Origin: Opitutia bacterium
GTDB lineage: Bacteria; Verrucomicrobiota; Verrucomicrobiia; Opitutales; UBA953
NCBI GenBank assembly: GCA_003569165.1
Contig: BGOI01000001.1
Coordinates: 404,001-468,000, forward strand
Direction: 5' to 3'
Length of the DNA: 64,000 nt
A program made the translations under genes and the position numbers. This document shows positions 1 through 8,825 of the stretch, piece after piece (position 1 is the first letter of the stretch; each line of letters opens with the position of its first letter). Below the pieces are notes generated by a model, which saw nothing but the letters and a program-made list of their open reading frames with translations, was not told the origin of the DNA and did no database searches.

Positions 1-586
1 AACGATCCGTCGTGCGGGCATAACCGTCGGGGCTGTTGAGCCGGCCGATCGGCGCATACTGCGTATAGTCGACCTTCCAGGTCGCGGGGTCGGCGACGCC
101 CTCGCGCACATGGGCGAGCAAGATTTCCACGACGACCAGTCGGTTTTCGCCGTACTTACGGATGTCCAGCAAGCGGCACTCCAGGGCCACCGGACATTCG
201 ACCAGCCTCGGCACGCGCACGCGCTCCGACGGCGCCAGCGTGAAGCCTGCACGCGGCACCTCACTCACGCCGGGCGGCAACGAGCGGGCGCACTCGACCA
301 TCTTCGCCGCGACGGCCTCGTCGCAGAGATGAATAACGCATTCGGCATTAGCCGTCAGGTTGGCGGCGGTATCCTTGAGGGTGCCGTCATCGCGATCCGC
401 CGGCGCGAACACGGCGATGGCCGGCTCGGCGCCCATGACGTTGAAGAACGAGAATGGCGCGGCGTTGACCACGCCAGCGCCATCAATCGTGGTGACGAGC
501 GCGATGGGGCGAGGGACGACGAGCCCAGCGAGAAGCTTGTACGCCAGGGCGCCCGGATGGGCGGCGACGTCGAAGCGCAGGCTCAT
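1..586 (-). CDS. Flavin reductase family protein, C-terminus beyond window
   Basis: The reading frame starts at ATG 586 and stays open to the window edge (195 codons seen). The translation begins MSLRFDVAAHPGALAYKLLA and continues with RPIALVTTIDGAGVVNAAPF and SFFNVMGAEPAIAVFAP, the flavin-binding split-barrel pattern of the flavin reductase / DIM6-NTAB family (FMN-binding). Members reduce flavin with NAD(P)H or are flavoproteins of unknown substrate, so the substrate cannot be named. Its ATG overlaps the lspA stop as ATGA, so it is translationally coupled as the last seen gene of the ileS-dksA-lspA operon. A cytoplasmic location is expected because no signal peptide is visible. Confidence 0.85.
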   Translation of the reverse strand, partial: MSLRFDVAAHPGALAYKLLAGLVVPRPIALVTTIDGAGVVNAAPFSFFNVMGAEPAIAVFAPADRDDGTLKDTAANLTANAECVIHLCDEAVAAKMVECARSLPPGVSEVPRAGFTLAPSERVRVPRLVECPVALECRLLDIRKYGENRLVVVEILLAHVREGVADPATWKVDYTQYAPIGRLNSPDGYARTTDR

Positions 587-1209
587 CTGCCGGCGGGCGG
601 ATCCTCGCCGCCGTGCGAGACGATGGCTTCGCGGAGCAGGCGATCATGCCGGTACGACATGATGATATAAAGACCCACCCCGACGCAGATGCAGGAGTCG
701 GCCACATTGAAGGCCGGGAAACGATAACACGGCAGGTGCACATCGATGAAGTCGATGACGTGATCGCCGAACAGCCGGTCCCGGACGTTGCCCAGGGTGC
801 CGCCGACGAAGAGGCCGAAGGCCAGCTGGCCGCCCTGCAGTTCGCGCAGGAGCTGCTTACGCCAGCGCCAGACGAGCGCGAGCACCGCGAGCGCGAGGAG
901 AATCAGGAACGGGCGAACGTCATACTCGGCGCCCAGCCCCCAGGCGGCGCCTTTGTTGCCGACATGGACAATCCAGAACCAATCAAAGAGCATGATCGGC
1001 GGACGGGACAGATCCTGGGAGAAGTAGGTGCCGAACGGGATGTGCCGCACGACGAGTAACTTGGTGGCGATGTCCACGACAATCGCGGCCACGCAGATCA
1101 CCCAAAGGACCGATAGGCGCGGAGGCGGGACAGCATGAACCTCAGCTCGCTCAGGTGTCGCTAGGCTCGTCGTCGCCACCACCGCCGCCGGTACCAAAGC
1201 CGACTTCAT
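583..1209 (-). CDS. lspA: Lipoprotein signal peptidase (signal peptidase II)
   Basis: LspA is the inner-membrane aspartyl protease that removes signal peptides from prolipoproteins after diacylglyceryl modification. The 208-residue product has four hydrophobic segments. The family signature is clear: DIATK in the first membrane segment, GGTLGNVRDRLFGDHVIDFI with the first catalytic Asp, and FNVADSCI with the second. The ATG at 1209 overlaps the upstream dksA-like gene by 59 bases; no better downstream ATG exists, so the N-terminal 25-30 residues are uncertain. It lies in the order ileS - dksA-like - lspA, and ileS-lspA linkage is widespread in bacteria. Lipoprotein substrates are present in this window (34.7 kb and 53.4 kb). 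Confidence 0.93.
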   Translation of the reverse strand: MKSALVPAAVVATTSLATPERAEVHAVPPPRLSVLWVICVAAIVVDIATKLLVVRHIPFGTYFSQDLSRPPIMLFDWFWIVHVGNKGAAWGLGAEYDVRPFLILLALAVLALVWRWRKQLLRELQGGQLAFGLFVGGTLGNVRDRLFGDHVIDFIDVHLPCYRFPAFNVADSCICVGVGLYIIMSYRHDRLLREAIVSHGGEDPPAGR

Positions 1210-2218
1210 CGCCGATTTCGCCGAGCGGGTTGCCGCCGCGGCGCCGATGGGCGCGACGGTTGCGCTCGAGGTCTTTCTGGCCTTCGAGGGAATAGCGGGT
1301 GAAAGGAACGGCGATCAGGCGCGCGGCCGGGATCGGCTTGTTGGTGATTTCGCACGTGCCGTAGGAGCCCTTCTTCATGCGGTCGATTGCGTCGGCAATC
1401 TCCTTGAGGGCTTCCTGCTCGTTCGAGATGAGCGAGAGGGCGAAGTCGCGGTCGGCGGTGTCGGTGCCGGCGTCGGCGAGGTGCTGCGAGTAGCCAGAAA
1501 GGTCGCCGGCATCGTCTTTGCCCGACTTCTTGAGGGCTGACTCGGAATGGAAGGCGAGGCCCTTGTGCAGCGCATCGCGCATGTCGACCAACAGGCGGTA
1601 GTAGCGGCGGAACTTCTCGGGGACCTGCTTGGATTCGTCGACGAAGCCTTCGCCCTTGCGGAAGGGGTTGGAGCCGCCGAGGAGTTCGGAGATGGAAGCG
1701 GTGGCGATGTTGTTCGAACGGTTGCCCTGCGAGCGAGCGGCCGCGGCGGCCTTCTCGCGCGCCTTGCGCTCCTCGTCCGGAACCCAGACGTTGAGCTTGG
1801 TCTTGGTCTTGTTACGCTTCTCGAGGTAGACCTTCAGATCGTTGATCGTGTAGAATTGCAGCTTGGCCCGCGGCACGACCACCAGCGCATCGGACTGGTG
1901 ATGCTCGTCGCGGTGCTTGTTCAGCATCCCCTTCTGCAGGGCATGATCGACCTTGGGTGCCTTCGGAGCCTTGGCGGCTTTGACGGCCTTTCCAGGAACG
2001 ACCGGAGCAGCCTTGGCACCCTTGCCCTTGGCAGCTGGAGCCGCGGTGACCTTGGCGGCTTTGACGGCCTTGACGGGAGCGGCGGGTTTGCCTTTGACGG
2101 GAGCCACCTTGGCGATCGGCTTCGGCGCAGGCTTGGCCACGGGCTTCGCCTTGGCCTTGGCCTTAGGGGCGGGCACGGGCTTCTTGGCGGACTTCTTGGA
2201 ATCGTTTTTCTTGGACAT
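1151..2218 (-). CDS. DksA/TraR-family protein with Lys/Ala/Pro-rich N-terminal domain
   Basis: A 355-residue protein in two parts. Residues 1 to about 90 are almost entirely Lys, Ala, Pro and Val in PAKAKAKAKP-type repeats, resembling histone-H1-like or AlgP-type DNA-binding tails. The C-terminal 150 residues match the DksA/TraR fold: a helical region, then YGTCEITNKPIPAARLIAVP. In zinc-type DksA this region carries four Cys; here only the first remains, the others being Thr, Ser and Gly/Glu, so a zinc-free form is inferred. DksA-type proteins act in the secondary channel of RNA polymerase with ppGpp. It begins 12 bases after ileS and overlaps lspA, so it is probably co-transcribed with both. 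The role of the basic tail is unknown. Confidence 0.85.
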   Translation of the reverse strand: MSKKNDSKKSAKKPVPAPKAKAKAKPVAKPAPKPIAKVAPVKGKPAAPVKAVKAAKVTAAPAAKGKGAKAAPVVPGKAVKAAKAPKAPKVDHALQKGMLNKHRDEHHQSDALVVVPRAKLQFYTINDLKVYLEKRNKTKTKLNVWVPDEERKAREKAAAAARSQGNRSNNIATASISELLGGSNPFRKGEGFVDESKQVPEKFRRYYRLLVDMRDALHKGLAFHSESALKKSGKDDAGDLSGYSQHLADAGTDTADRDFALSLISNEQEALKEIADAIDRMKKGSYGTCEITNKPIPAARLIAVPFTRYSLEGQKDLERNRRAHRRRGGNPLGEIGDEVGFGTGGGGGDDEPSDT

Positions 2219-2230
2219 CGGAAAGGAGGG

Positions 2231-5050
2231 TTAGAGTTGCGGGTACTTGGAAAGGAGCGCTTCGCGGCACCGTGGAGATACCATACCAAATCTGCCGGCT
2301 TCCACAAGAGCGGGGACCCATCGCCAAGAGCGGGGGCAGCGGACGCCTTCGGCTTTGTCGACGGCGAAGGCCAAGGTGGCGCCGGCCTGCGGCTTGAGCT
2401 GGACCGAGGAGACAATCCACAGCTCGGTCAGAAGCGCCTGCTGGGCAACCAATAGGGTAAAATCGGCATCCGCCGCATCACCCGTCACGACGACCGAGGC
2501 TTCGAGGGACTGGCCGATCTTCTTGTCCTGACGCAGGCGCTCCATGGGCACATTGACCTGGGCGGCCAAGGTCTGGATACGAGCGACGGCGGCATGGGCG
2601 GCCAAGCCGGCGGCATCCTCCCAGCGGGCGTCGATCGCGGGCCAATCCTGCAAGTGGACGCTGGACGCGTCCGTATACTCGGACTTGGCGTTGAGGTGCG
2701 ACCAAGCTTCATCCGCGGTGAACGGCACGAAGGGAGCGATGAGCTTCAGATAGGCGCGGAGGACGATGTCGATCGCGGTCTGGGTCGAGCGGCGCATCGG
2801 GTCGTCAGGCGCAGTGGTGTAAAGGCGATCCTTGACCACGTTATGGTAAGTAGCGGAGAGCGTCCCGGTCGTGAAGCCGGCGAGAGCCGATGCGGCGCGG
2901 TGGAATTCATTACGTTCGCAGGCGTCGGTGACCTCGCGGACGAGCTTGGCCGTCTCGACGAGCACCCAGCGGTCGATGGCGGTCATCTTCTCCACGGGCA
3001 CGGCGTGCTGGGCGGCGTCGAAGTCGAAAAGGTTGCCTAGCTGATAGCGCAGCGAATTACGCATGCTGCGATACTGGTTTGAAATCGTCTCGAAGATCGC
3101 GTCGGAGAGCGGGATGTCGCTCTGGTAGTTCTCGGAAGCGACCCAGAGGCGCACGATGTCGGCGCCGTACTTCTTGACGGTATCGTCGGCGGTCTGCGGC
3201 TTGCCGTCGGACTTCGAGATCTTCTGGCGCTTCTCGTTCACCACGAAGCCGTGGGTGAGGACGGCGCGATAGGGTGCCGAACCCTTGACGGCGATGGCGG
3301 TCCAGAGCGAGGACTGGAACCAGCCACGATGCTGGTCGGAGCCTTCGAGATAGAGGTCGGCCGGCCAGTGCAGGTCCTTGTGCTTGGCGCAGACGGCGAG
3401 GTGACTCGAGCCGGAGTCGATCCACACATCGAGCGTGTCGGTGCCCTTGCGGAGGTCCTTCGGCCAAGCGGCAGGAACCGGCGCACCGGCGAGGATCTCC
3501 TCGACGGAAGCGGCCCACCACCAATCGCCACCGCGGGTTGCAACCTGCTGGGCGACGTGACGCACGACGGCGCCGTCGAGATAGGATTCGCCCTTGGACG
3601 GCGAATAGAAAGCCGGGATCGGCACACCCCAGGCCCGCTGACGCGAGATACACCAATCCGGACGGCCTTCGAGCGCGGCACGGATACGGTTTTCGCCGGA
3701 GGCGGGGATCCACTTCACTTCGCCGACGGCGGCGAGGGCCTTCTGGCGCAAGTCGCCGCGATCGAGGCCGACGAACCACTGGTCGAGCGCGCGGAAGACG
3801 ACGGGCGTCTTGGAGCGCCAACAATGCGGATAGGAGTGCTCGAAGCTCTGCGCCTTGAGCAACGCGCCCTTGGACTTAAGCAATTCAAGCACAGCGATGT
3901 TCGCGGGGTTCTTGCCGTCGGTCTCGAGGACGGTGATGCCCACGAGCGAAGCCGGAACCTTGCCGTCGTCGGCATAGGTGCCGTCGTCGCGCACCGGACA
4001 ATACGGCTCAAGGCCATACTTATTGCCGGTCTGGTAGTCTTCGAGCCCGTGGCCGGGCGCGGTGTGCACGCAGCCCGTGCCGGCGTCCGTCGTGACGTAG
4101 TCGGCGAGCACGATGGGCGCAGCGCGGTCGATGAAAGGATGCTGCGGCTGCAGGCCTTCGAGCGCACGTCCCTGGACCTTGAAGCCATCGGTGGCGCCTT
4201 CGAGGGCGCACGCGGCGACGAACGCCTCGCGCAGCGCGGAAGCCACGAGGAAGGAACGCTCGCCGTGACGGACCTCGACGTATTCGAGCTCGGGATGCAC
4301 GGCGATGGCGAGGTTCGCCGGCAACGTCCACGGCGTGGTGGTCCAGATGACGACGGAAAGCGGGTGCGCCGGCGCGAGCTGCTTGGCGGCAGGATTAGGC
4401 ACCGGGAACGCCACCCAGACGGAGTGCGAGCGCTTGTCCTTGTATTCGATTTCGGCTTCGGCGAGGGCGGTCTGGCAAGGGATGGACCAATACACCGGCT
4501 TCTTCGAACGGTAGACCAAGCCCTGCTCGACGAAGCAAGCGAAGCCGGCGAGGATCTCGGCTTCGTACGCCGGATCCATCGTGCGGTATTCGGACGACCA
4601 ATCGGCAAGGATGCCCAGGCGCTTAAACTGGCCCCGCTGTTTCTCGATGAAGGCGGCGGAGAACTCCGCGCAGGCCTTGCGGACGCCAAGGGCGTCGAGC
4701 GACTGCTTTTTGGCCTGCAGTTCCTTCATCACCTTATGCTCGATCGGCAGACCATGGCAGTCCCAGCCAGGGACGTAAGGCGTCCGGAACCCGCGCATGG
4801 ACTTATACCGGAGGATGGAGTCCTTGAGCAGCTTGTTGAGGGCGGTGCCGATGTGCACGTCGCCGTTGGTGAACGGCGGTCCGTCATGGAGCACGAAGGC
4901 CGGCTTGCCGGCGGCGCGGGCCTGAATCTGGCCATAGAGACCGTTGCGCTCCCAATGGGCAATGCGGACGGGTTCGCGTTCGGCCAGGCCGGCCCGCATG
5001 GGGAAGTCGGTCACCGGCAGGTTGAGGGTATCCTTGAGCTCTTCGGCCAT
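2231..5050 (-). CDS. ileS: Isoleucyl-tRNA synthetase
   Basis: This class I aminoacyl-tRNA synthetase charges tRNA-Ile in the cytoplasm. At 939 residues it is normal length for bacterial IleS. The HIGH-type motif is PPFTNGDVHIGTALNKLLKD near residue 60-75 (HIGT variant) and the KMSKS loop is KISKS near residue 612. The editing domain contains WTTTPWTLPANLAIAV. The C-terminal zinc ribbon, which usually has two CxxC pairs, is reduced to RCPRSWRW and SPRCREA, so only two of four Cys remain. It is the first gene of the operon that continues into the dksA-like gene and lspA. The start ATG 5050 gives the conserved N-terminus; no strong Shine-Dalgarno is seen. Confidence 0.97.
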   Translation of the reverse strand: MAEELKDTLNLPVTDFPMRAGLAEREPVRIAHWERNGLYGQIQARAAGKPAFVLHDGPPFTNGDVHIGTALNKLLKDSILRYKSMRGFRTPYVPGWDCHGLPIEHKVMKELQAKKQSLDALGVRKACAEFSAAFIEKQRGQFKRLGILADWSSEYRTMDPAYEAEILAGFACFVEQGLVYRSKKPVYWSIPCQTALAEAEIEYKDKRSHSVWVAFPVPNPAAKQLAPAHPLSVVIWTTTPWTLPANLAIAVHPELEYVEVRHGERSFLVASALREAFVAACALEGATDGFKVQGRALEGLQPQHPFIDRAAPIVLADYVTTDAGTGCVHTAPGHGLEDYQTGNKYGLEPYCPVRDDGTYADDGKVPASLVGITVLETDGKNPANIAVLELLKSKGALLKAQSFEHSYPHCWRSKTPVVFRALDQWFVGLDRGDLRQKALAAVGEVKWIPASGENRIRAALEGRPDWCISRQRAWGVPIPAFYSPSKGESYLDGAVVRHVAQQVATRGGDWWWAASVEEILAGAPVPAAWPKDLRKGTDTLDVWIDSGSSHLAVCAKHKDLHWPADLYLEGSDQHRGWFQSSLWTAIAVKGSAPYRAVLTHGFVVNEKRQKISKSDGKPQTADDTVKKYGADIVRLWVASENYQSDIPLSDAIFETISNQYRSMRNSLRYQLGNLFDFDAAQHAVPVEKMTAIDRWVLVETAKLVREVTDACERNEFHRAASALAGFTTGTLSATYHNVVKDRLYTTAPDDPMRRSTQTAIDIVLRAYLKLIAPFVPFTADEAWSHLNAKSEYTDASSVHLQDWPAIDARWEDAAGLAAHAAVARIQTLAAQVNVPMERLRQDKKIGQSLEASVVVTGDAADADFTLLVAQQALLTELWIVSSVQLKPQAGATLAFAVDKAEGVRCPRSWRWVPALVEAGRFGMVSPRCREALLSKYPQL

Positions 5051-5211
5051 TTTTGACGTGATAAAGTGGATCGGTGAAGGGCTTACGCACCCCTCGGGGC
5101 GGGCAGGGTGAACGGGTAAGCCTGCGTGGCAAGGGCGGAGATGGGGTCCCCACCCCCCTTCAGGCGAGGCGGGATTGACAGGGCGGACGGGAAACGCACC
5201 AATGCAACCCC

Positions 5212-5475
5212 ATGGATAACATGAAGCCCAAGCTCATCACCAAGCAGGCGGTCGTCATCGACCTCGTCCTGACGGTGGTCTTCTTCGTCTGGATCACCTC
5301 GATTCTCAAGAAGCATGTGCCCTGGTCCGAAGCCGGCGAAACCGCCGTCCTCCTGGGTGCCGCCTATTGTGGCCTTTGCCTCGCCGGCGTGTTCTGGATG
5401 GCCCTCAGCCTCTTCCGCGTGACCCTGGCCGACCAGATGCTGCCGAAGACGGTCGACGACAGGCAGTCGAACTGA
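5212..5475 (+). CDS. Small two-helix membrane protein
   Basis: An 87-residue protein with two clear hydrophobic stretches, AVVIDLVLTVVFFVWITSIL (about residues 13-32) and VLLLGAAYCGLCLAGVFWMAL-like residues 45-66, separated by a short polar loop; it is therefore an inner-membrane protein. I do not recognise a named family. It stands alone between the divergent ileS operon and the convergent trpS operon. A TTGACA hexamer lies at 5175-5180 upstream, but no good -10 box follows at the right distance. Codon use matches the neighbouring genes, which supports expression. Confidence is limited by its small size. Confidence 0.6.
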   Translation: MDNMKPKLITKQAVVIDLVLTVVFFVWITSILKKHVPWSEAGETAVLLGAAYCGLCLAGVFWMALSLFRVTLADQMLPKTVDDRQSN

Positions 5476-5489
5476 CCCGCCCTGCCCGC

Positions 5490-6566
5490 CTACTTGGCGG
5501 CCGGAACGACCACATTCATCGCGGCTTCGACTTCCCGACGCAGTTCGTCGGCCAGTTTCCGTTCCTGCTGATACTCCGCCCACAAGGCTGCGAGCTCTTC
5601 TGGCTTGGCCTCGGGGAACCGCTCCAGCCAGGCTCCGAAAGTGCGCCATGAATTATGGAAGACGGGATTCTGCCGCAGGATCTCGCGACGCAGTCCCGCC
5701 AGCCGAGCTTTGATGACGGCCTGCACCGCCGGCAGGTTGCGATACTTGGGGAGATCTTTGCCGGAAATAAGTTCGTCGCCCTGGCCGACGTCGAAGACGA
5801 AGCGCGAGATGTCGTCGAGCGACTCCGCCGACTCGAACAGCCCGAGGCTGACGGGGGCCCGGGAGAGGAGAAGTTCCGCGCGATGGACGAGCCACCATTC
5901 ATCTGGAGACTTACCCGCCGCCGCCAATAACTTGAGCACCGACTCCCCGCGGGCGGAGGCGATCAGCACCTTCGACTGCTCGGCTGGCGAGCCGAGCGTC
6001 GGGCGCAAGGCGCGCCAGAACAGGAAAGCCTCCCGCTCTGGTGCCTTGCCCGCCACAATCTCCGCTAGCGTGGAAGGAATGGCCTGACGCCCTTCGCGAT
6101 ACCAGTAATCATTCATCGACGGTCGCAGCTGCGCGCGCACCTCGCAGGCCAAGGCCTGCCGCACCCACGGCTCACTGGCGTTCGCTGGCTTCCCGGCAAC
6201 CACAGCAACCCGGGCCAGCCAAGCGCCGGCCGCCGCTTCAGCGGCGCGACCAGGAGCCACCAAGCCATCACCCAAACGAACGACGACGAGCACCGTACCA
6301 GCGGCGACCCTCGTCTCAAGCGGAGCGAAGCCAGGGATATCCGCCACTTCAAGCCGCGCGAGCGGCGGTGGGGGCGGCGGAAGGTTCAGCGCAAATTCGA
6401 GATGACTCTGCAAGGCCGCGCAGTGCGCGGCCACGAAACTAACCTCCGCCAGCTTCTCCCCGGCGACCAACGCGATGGGCGTGTCGTACGTGAAGACGTG
6501 CGCCGGCACCGGCGGCACGGGCTCGGCCGCGGCCAACCATGCGCAGGCAGCCAGGAGGCTCACCAT
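5490..6566 (-). CDS. Secreted protein of unknown function
   Basis: A longer open frame extends upstream, but the start chosen here is ATG 6566, because it gives a proper signal peptide (MVSLLAACAWLAAAEPVPP) and sits one base after the stop of the preceding gene. The 358-residue product is probably exported. The mature part is rich in Ala, Leu and Arg, has a predicted helical C-terminus, and contains FSPDEWWLVHRAELLLSR-like helical text (near residue 230) but no catalytic motif that I recognise. It is the third gene of the unit trpS - coiled-coil membrane protein - this gene. The tight junction suggests it works with the upstream membrane protein, but that is inference. Confidence 0.7.
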   Translation of the reverse strand: MVSLLAACAWLAAAEPVPPVPAHVFTYDTPIALVAGEKLAEVSFVAAHCAALQSHLEFALNLPPPPPPLARLEVADIPGFAPLETRVAAGTVLVVVRLGDGLVAPGRAAEAAAGAWLARVAVVAGKPANASEPWVRQALACEVRAQLRPSMNDYWYREGRQAIPSTLAEIVAGKAPEREAFLFWRALRPTLGSPAEQSKVLIASARGESVLKLLAAAGKSPDEWWLVHRAELLLSRAPVSLGLFESAESLDDISRFVFDVGQGDELISGKDLPKYRNLPAVQAVIKARLAGLRREILRQNPVFHNSWRTFGAWLERFPEAKPEELAALWAEYQQERKLADELRREVEAAMNVVVPAAK

Positions 6567-6567
6567 A

Positions 6568-7659
6568 TCAGACGCCGCCGAAGTGGCCTTCGTCGACCTC
6601 CAGCGGTTCGCCGCCGGAAATATGCAGAGGTTCGCCCAGCGGAGACTGGTCGTTCTTCCAGACTTCGATGGTGGCCGGAGCCTCGGGGTCGGGCGAAATC
6701 CACTGCCAGCGTCCGATGCCAAGGAAACTCATGGGGACGCCCTTATCTTGGCTCAGGCCAGGGCCGGTGCCACGGACGAACGGCTTGTTACCGATACCGA
6801 TCATGAGGTTGACGATGAGCGCGGTGCCCGTGCCGGCGGCAGCCGACACAGGGGCGGAAGGGGCGACGGGCTCCTCTTCTTCGATCTCCTCGATAACCTC
6901 GACCGCTTCCTCTTCTTCAGTCTCTTCGATTTCCGCAGGAGCTGAGGCCGCCGGAGGATTTACGCGGGCCTCACTCGCCACCGCACGGAGAGCTTCAAGG
7001 GATGCTTCGACCTTGTCGATGGACTGGGCAGCGGACTTGGCGGCCTTCTTGATCTCGTCGCGGACGGATTTCAGCTCGCTTGCGAGCGTCTGCGCAAACT
7101 CGGCCTTCGTCTTGCCGGCGGCTTCGGCGGCCTCGTCGGCATCGGCGACCACGGCGCGGACGGTGGTGGCCAACGCGTCAACCTTCTCGGTCAACTCGTC
7201 AATCGCGTCGGTGGACGAGGACGCAGCGGCAGCTTCTTGCAGCTTCTTCTCCAACGCAGCGAGGGCGGCCTTCAGGCTGTTGATCTCGGCGGAGGCACGC
7301 TGGGCGACGGCCACGGCGGAAGCCTCGGCGGCTTTTTGTGCGGACGTCTCCACCTCGGCGATGCGACGGTTGAGGGCTTCGTTGCCGGCGCGGATGTTAT
7401 CACGCTGGAGATCAATCTCCTCGGCGAGCTTGGCCCGGAGGCGGGCCGCCTCGGCTTGGCGCTCGGACTTACCCCCGCCGTCCTTCAGCACCGGAATCAC
7501 CACGATCAGCGAGGCGGCGAGGATGGCGACCATGATCAGGAAGGTGTCCAGGCCGTCGCGCTTATCCGGCATCACGACCAGGATCGCCAGCACCGCGATC
7601 AGGTCGGCGGCGACCAGGAACCATTTTTCTTTGAGCAGTTTCTCGATTTCGCGGTTCAT
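6568..7659 (-). CDS. Membrane-anchored coiled-coil protein
   Basis: A 363-residue protein with two adjacent transmembrane helices at residues 13-30 and 39-57, a central region (about 65-215) of long Ala/Glu/Lys heptads typical of a coiled coil, an acidic linker (EEIEETEEEEAVEVIEEIEE-like, about 230-260) and a C-terminal globular segment with GIGRWQWISPDPEAPATIEV and WKNDQSPLGEPLHISGG. The topology suggests a membrane-tethered rod with a folded cytoplasmic or periplasmic head. No named family is recognised. It lies 29 bases after trpS and is followed one base later by a secreted protein, so the three form one transcription unit. A structural or envelope role is only inferred. Confidence 0.72.
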   Translation of the reverse strand: MNREIEKLLKEKWFLVAADLIAVLAILVVMPDKRDGLDTFLIMVAILAASLIVVIPVLKDGGGKSERQAEAARLRAKLAEEIDLQRDNIRAGNEALNRRIAEVETSAQKAAEASAVAVAQRASAEINSLKAALAALEKKLQEAAAASSSTDAIDELTEKVDALATTVRAVVADADEAAEAAGKTKAEFAQTLASELKSVRDEIKKAAKSAAQSIDKVEASLEALRAVASEARVNPPAASAPAEIEETEEEEAVEVIEEIEEEEPVAPSAPVSAAAGTGTALIVNLMIGIGNKPFVRGTGPGLSQDKGVPMSFLGIGRWQWISPDPEAPATIEVWKNDQSPLGEPLHISGGEPLEVDEGHFGGV

Positions 7660-7688
7660 ATTAGGGGTACGGGGTAAGGGGGGTATGA

Positions 7689-8708
7689 TCAGCGCGGGCG
7701 CTCGACGAAGCCGACCTTGCGGTTGACCTTGGAGAGCGTGCGGAACGCGGTCGCCTGGGCCTGTTCGGCGCCAGACTTGAAAATTCGGTCGAGCTCACCG
7801 CGGTCCTTAATGAGTTCGTCATAGCGCAGGCGGACAGGGTCGAGCGTCGCGACCACGGCGTCGGCGACGGCCTTCTTGAAGTCGCCGTAGCCCTTGCCGA
7901 TAAACTCGGACTCGAGCGTGGCGACGGAGCGGCCCGTGCAGGCGGACATGATGGAAAGCAGGTTGGTGACGCCGGGCTTATCGGGCCCGGCATGGATATC
8001 GGCAGAAGAGTCCGTCACGGCCGACATGATCTTCTTCCGCACGTCCTCGGGGCGGTCGGTAATGAAGACCGTCGCGCTGTGATTCGGGTCGGACTTCGAC
8101 ATCTTCGCCGTCGGATCCTGCAGCGACATGATGCGCGAGCCGACCTTGGAGATTAAAGGCTCGGGCACGTTGAAGGTATCGGAGTAACGGCTGTTGAACT
8201 TCTCCGCGAGGTCGCGAGCAAGCTCGAGATGCTGCTTCTGGTCGTCGCCGACTGGCACGAGCTTGGCGTTATAGAGCAGGATATCCGCCGCCATCAGCAC
8301 GGGGTAAAAGAGCAGACCCGCGTCGATCGATTCCTGCTTGCGGGACTTGTCTTTGAATTGAGTCATGCGCTCGAGCTGGCCGAGCGGGCAGAGGCAGCCA
8401 AGGATCCAGGCGAGCTCGGTGTGGCCGATGACGTGCGACTGGACGAAGAGCCGACTCCGGGCCGGGTCCAAGCCACAAGCCACGTACTGGGCGAGACAGG
8501 AATAGGTGTTCTCACGGAGCTGGGCGGGGACATACGGCACCGTGATGGCGTGCTGGTCGACGATGCCGAAATAGCACTCATTATCGTCCTGCATCCGGCC
8601 CCAATTGAGCACGGCTCCAAGGTAATTGCCGAGGTGGAGGCGTCCAGTCGGCTGGGCGCAGGTCAACACCACGGGCTTGGCGGGCTTTTTTTCGCTAGTT
8701 TCGCTCAT
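7689..8708 (-). CDS. trpS: Tryptophanyl-tRNA synthetase
   Basis: TrpS attaches tryptophan to tRNA-Trp. The 339-residue product is standard length for the class Ic enzyme. The HIGH motif is PTGRLHLGNYLG (residues 20-31) and the KMSKS motif is PTAKMSKSDPNH around residue 200. GDDQKQHLELARDLAEKFN, the usual conserved block of the Rossmann fold, is also present. An upstream in-frame ATG at 8729 exists, but ATG 8708 is preceded by GGGGGA at good spacing and gives the normal N-terminus. It heads the minus-strand unit that continues into two envelope proteins. Confidence 0.96.
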   Translation of the reverse strand: MSETSEKKPAKPVVLTCAQPTGRLHLGNYLGAVLNWGRMQDDNECYFGIVDQHAITVPYVPAQLRENTYSCLAQYVACGLDPARSRLFVQSHVIGHTELAWILGCLCPLGQLERMTQFKDKSRKQESIDAGLLFYPVLMAADILLYNAKLVPVGDDQKQHLELARDLAEKFNSRYSDTFNVPEPLISKVGSRIMSLQDPTAKMSKSDPNHSATVFITDRPEDVRKKIMSAVTDSSADIHAGPDKPGVTNLLSIMSACTGRSVATLESEFIGKGYGDFKKAVADAVVATLDPVRLRYDELIKDRGELDRIFKSGAEQAQATAFRTLSKVNRKVGFVERPR

Positions 8709-8771
8709 TCCGGTCCCCCAGCGTGGCAAGGGGGGCGTCCCGCATCAAGCGGATTGGAGGCTCGGTGACGC

Positions 8772-8800
8772 TTGAAATACGGACGCCGTCCGCCTAGATA
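8772..8800 (+). promoter_or_regulatory. Sigma-70-type promoter for the MscS-like gene
   Basis: A -35 box TTGAAA (8772-8777) and a -10 box TAGATA (8795-8800) are separated by exactly 17 bases and lie 26 bases before the ATG at 8826. This is the best housekeeping-type promoter match noticed in the window. Transcription would start near 8807. Confidence 0.6.
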
Positions 8801-8825
8801 GCCCTTCGTCTAAATCGACCCCGTC

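Noticed and set aside
3251-5056. A 601-codon open frame on the plus strand
   Set aside because: It is antisense to ileS, whose motifs are unambiguous.
5175-5205. Promoter with TTGACA upstream of the small membrane protein
   Set aside because: No acceptable -10 box lies 16-18 bases downstream.
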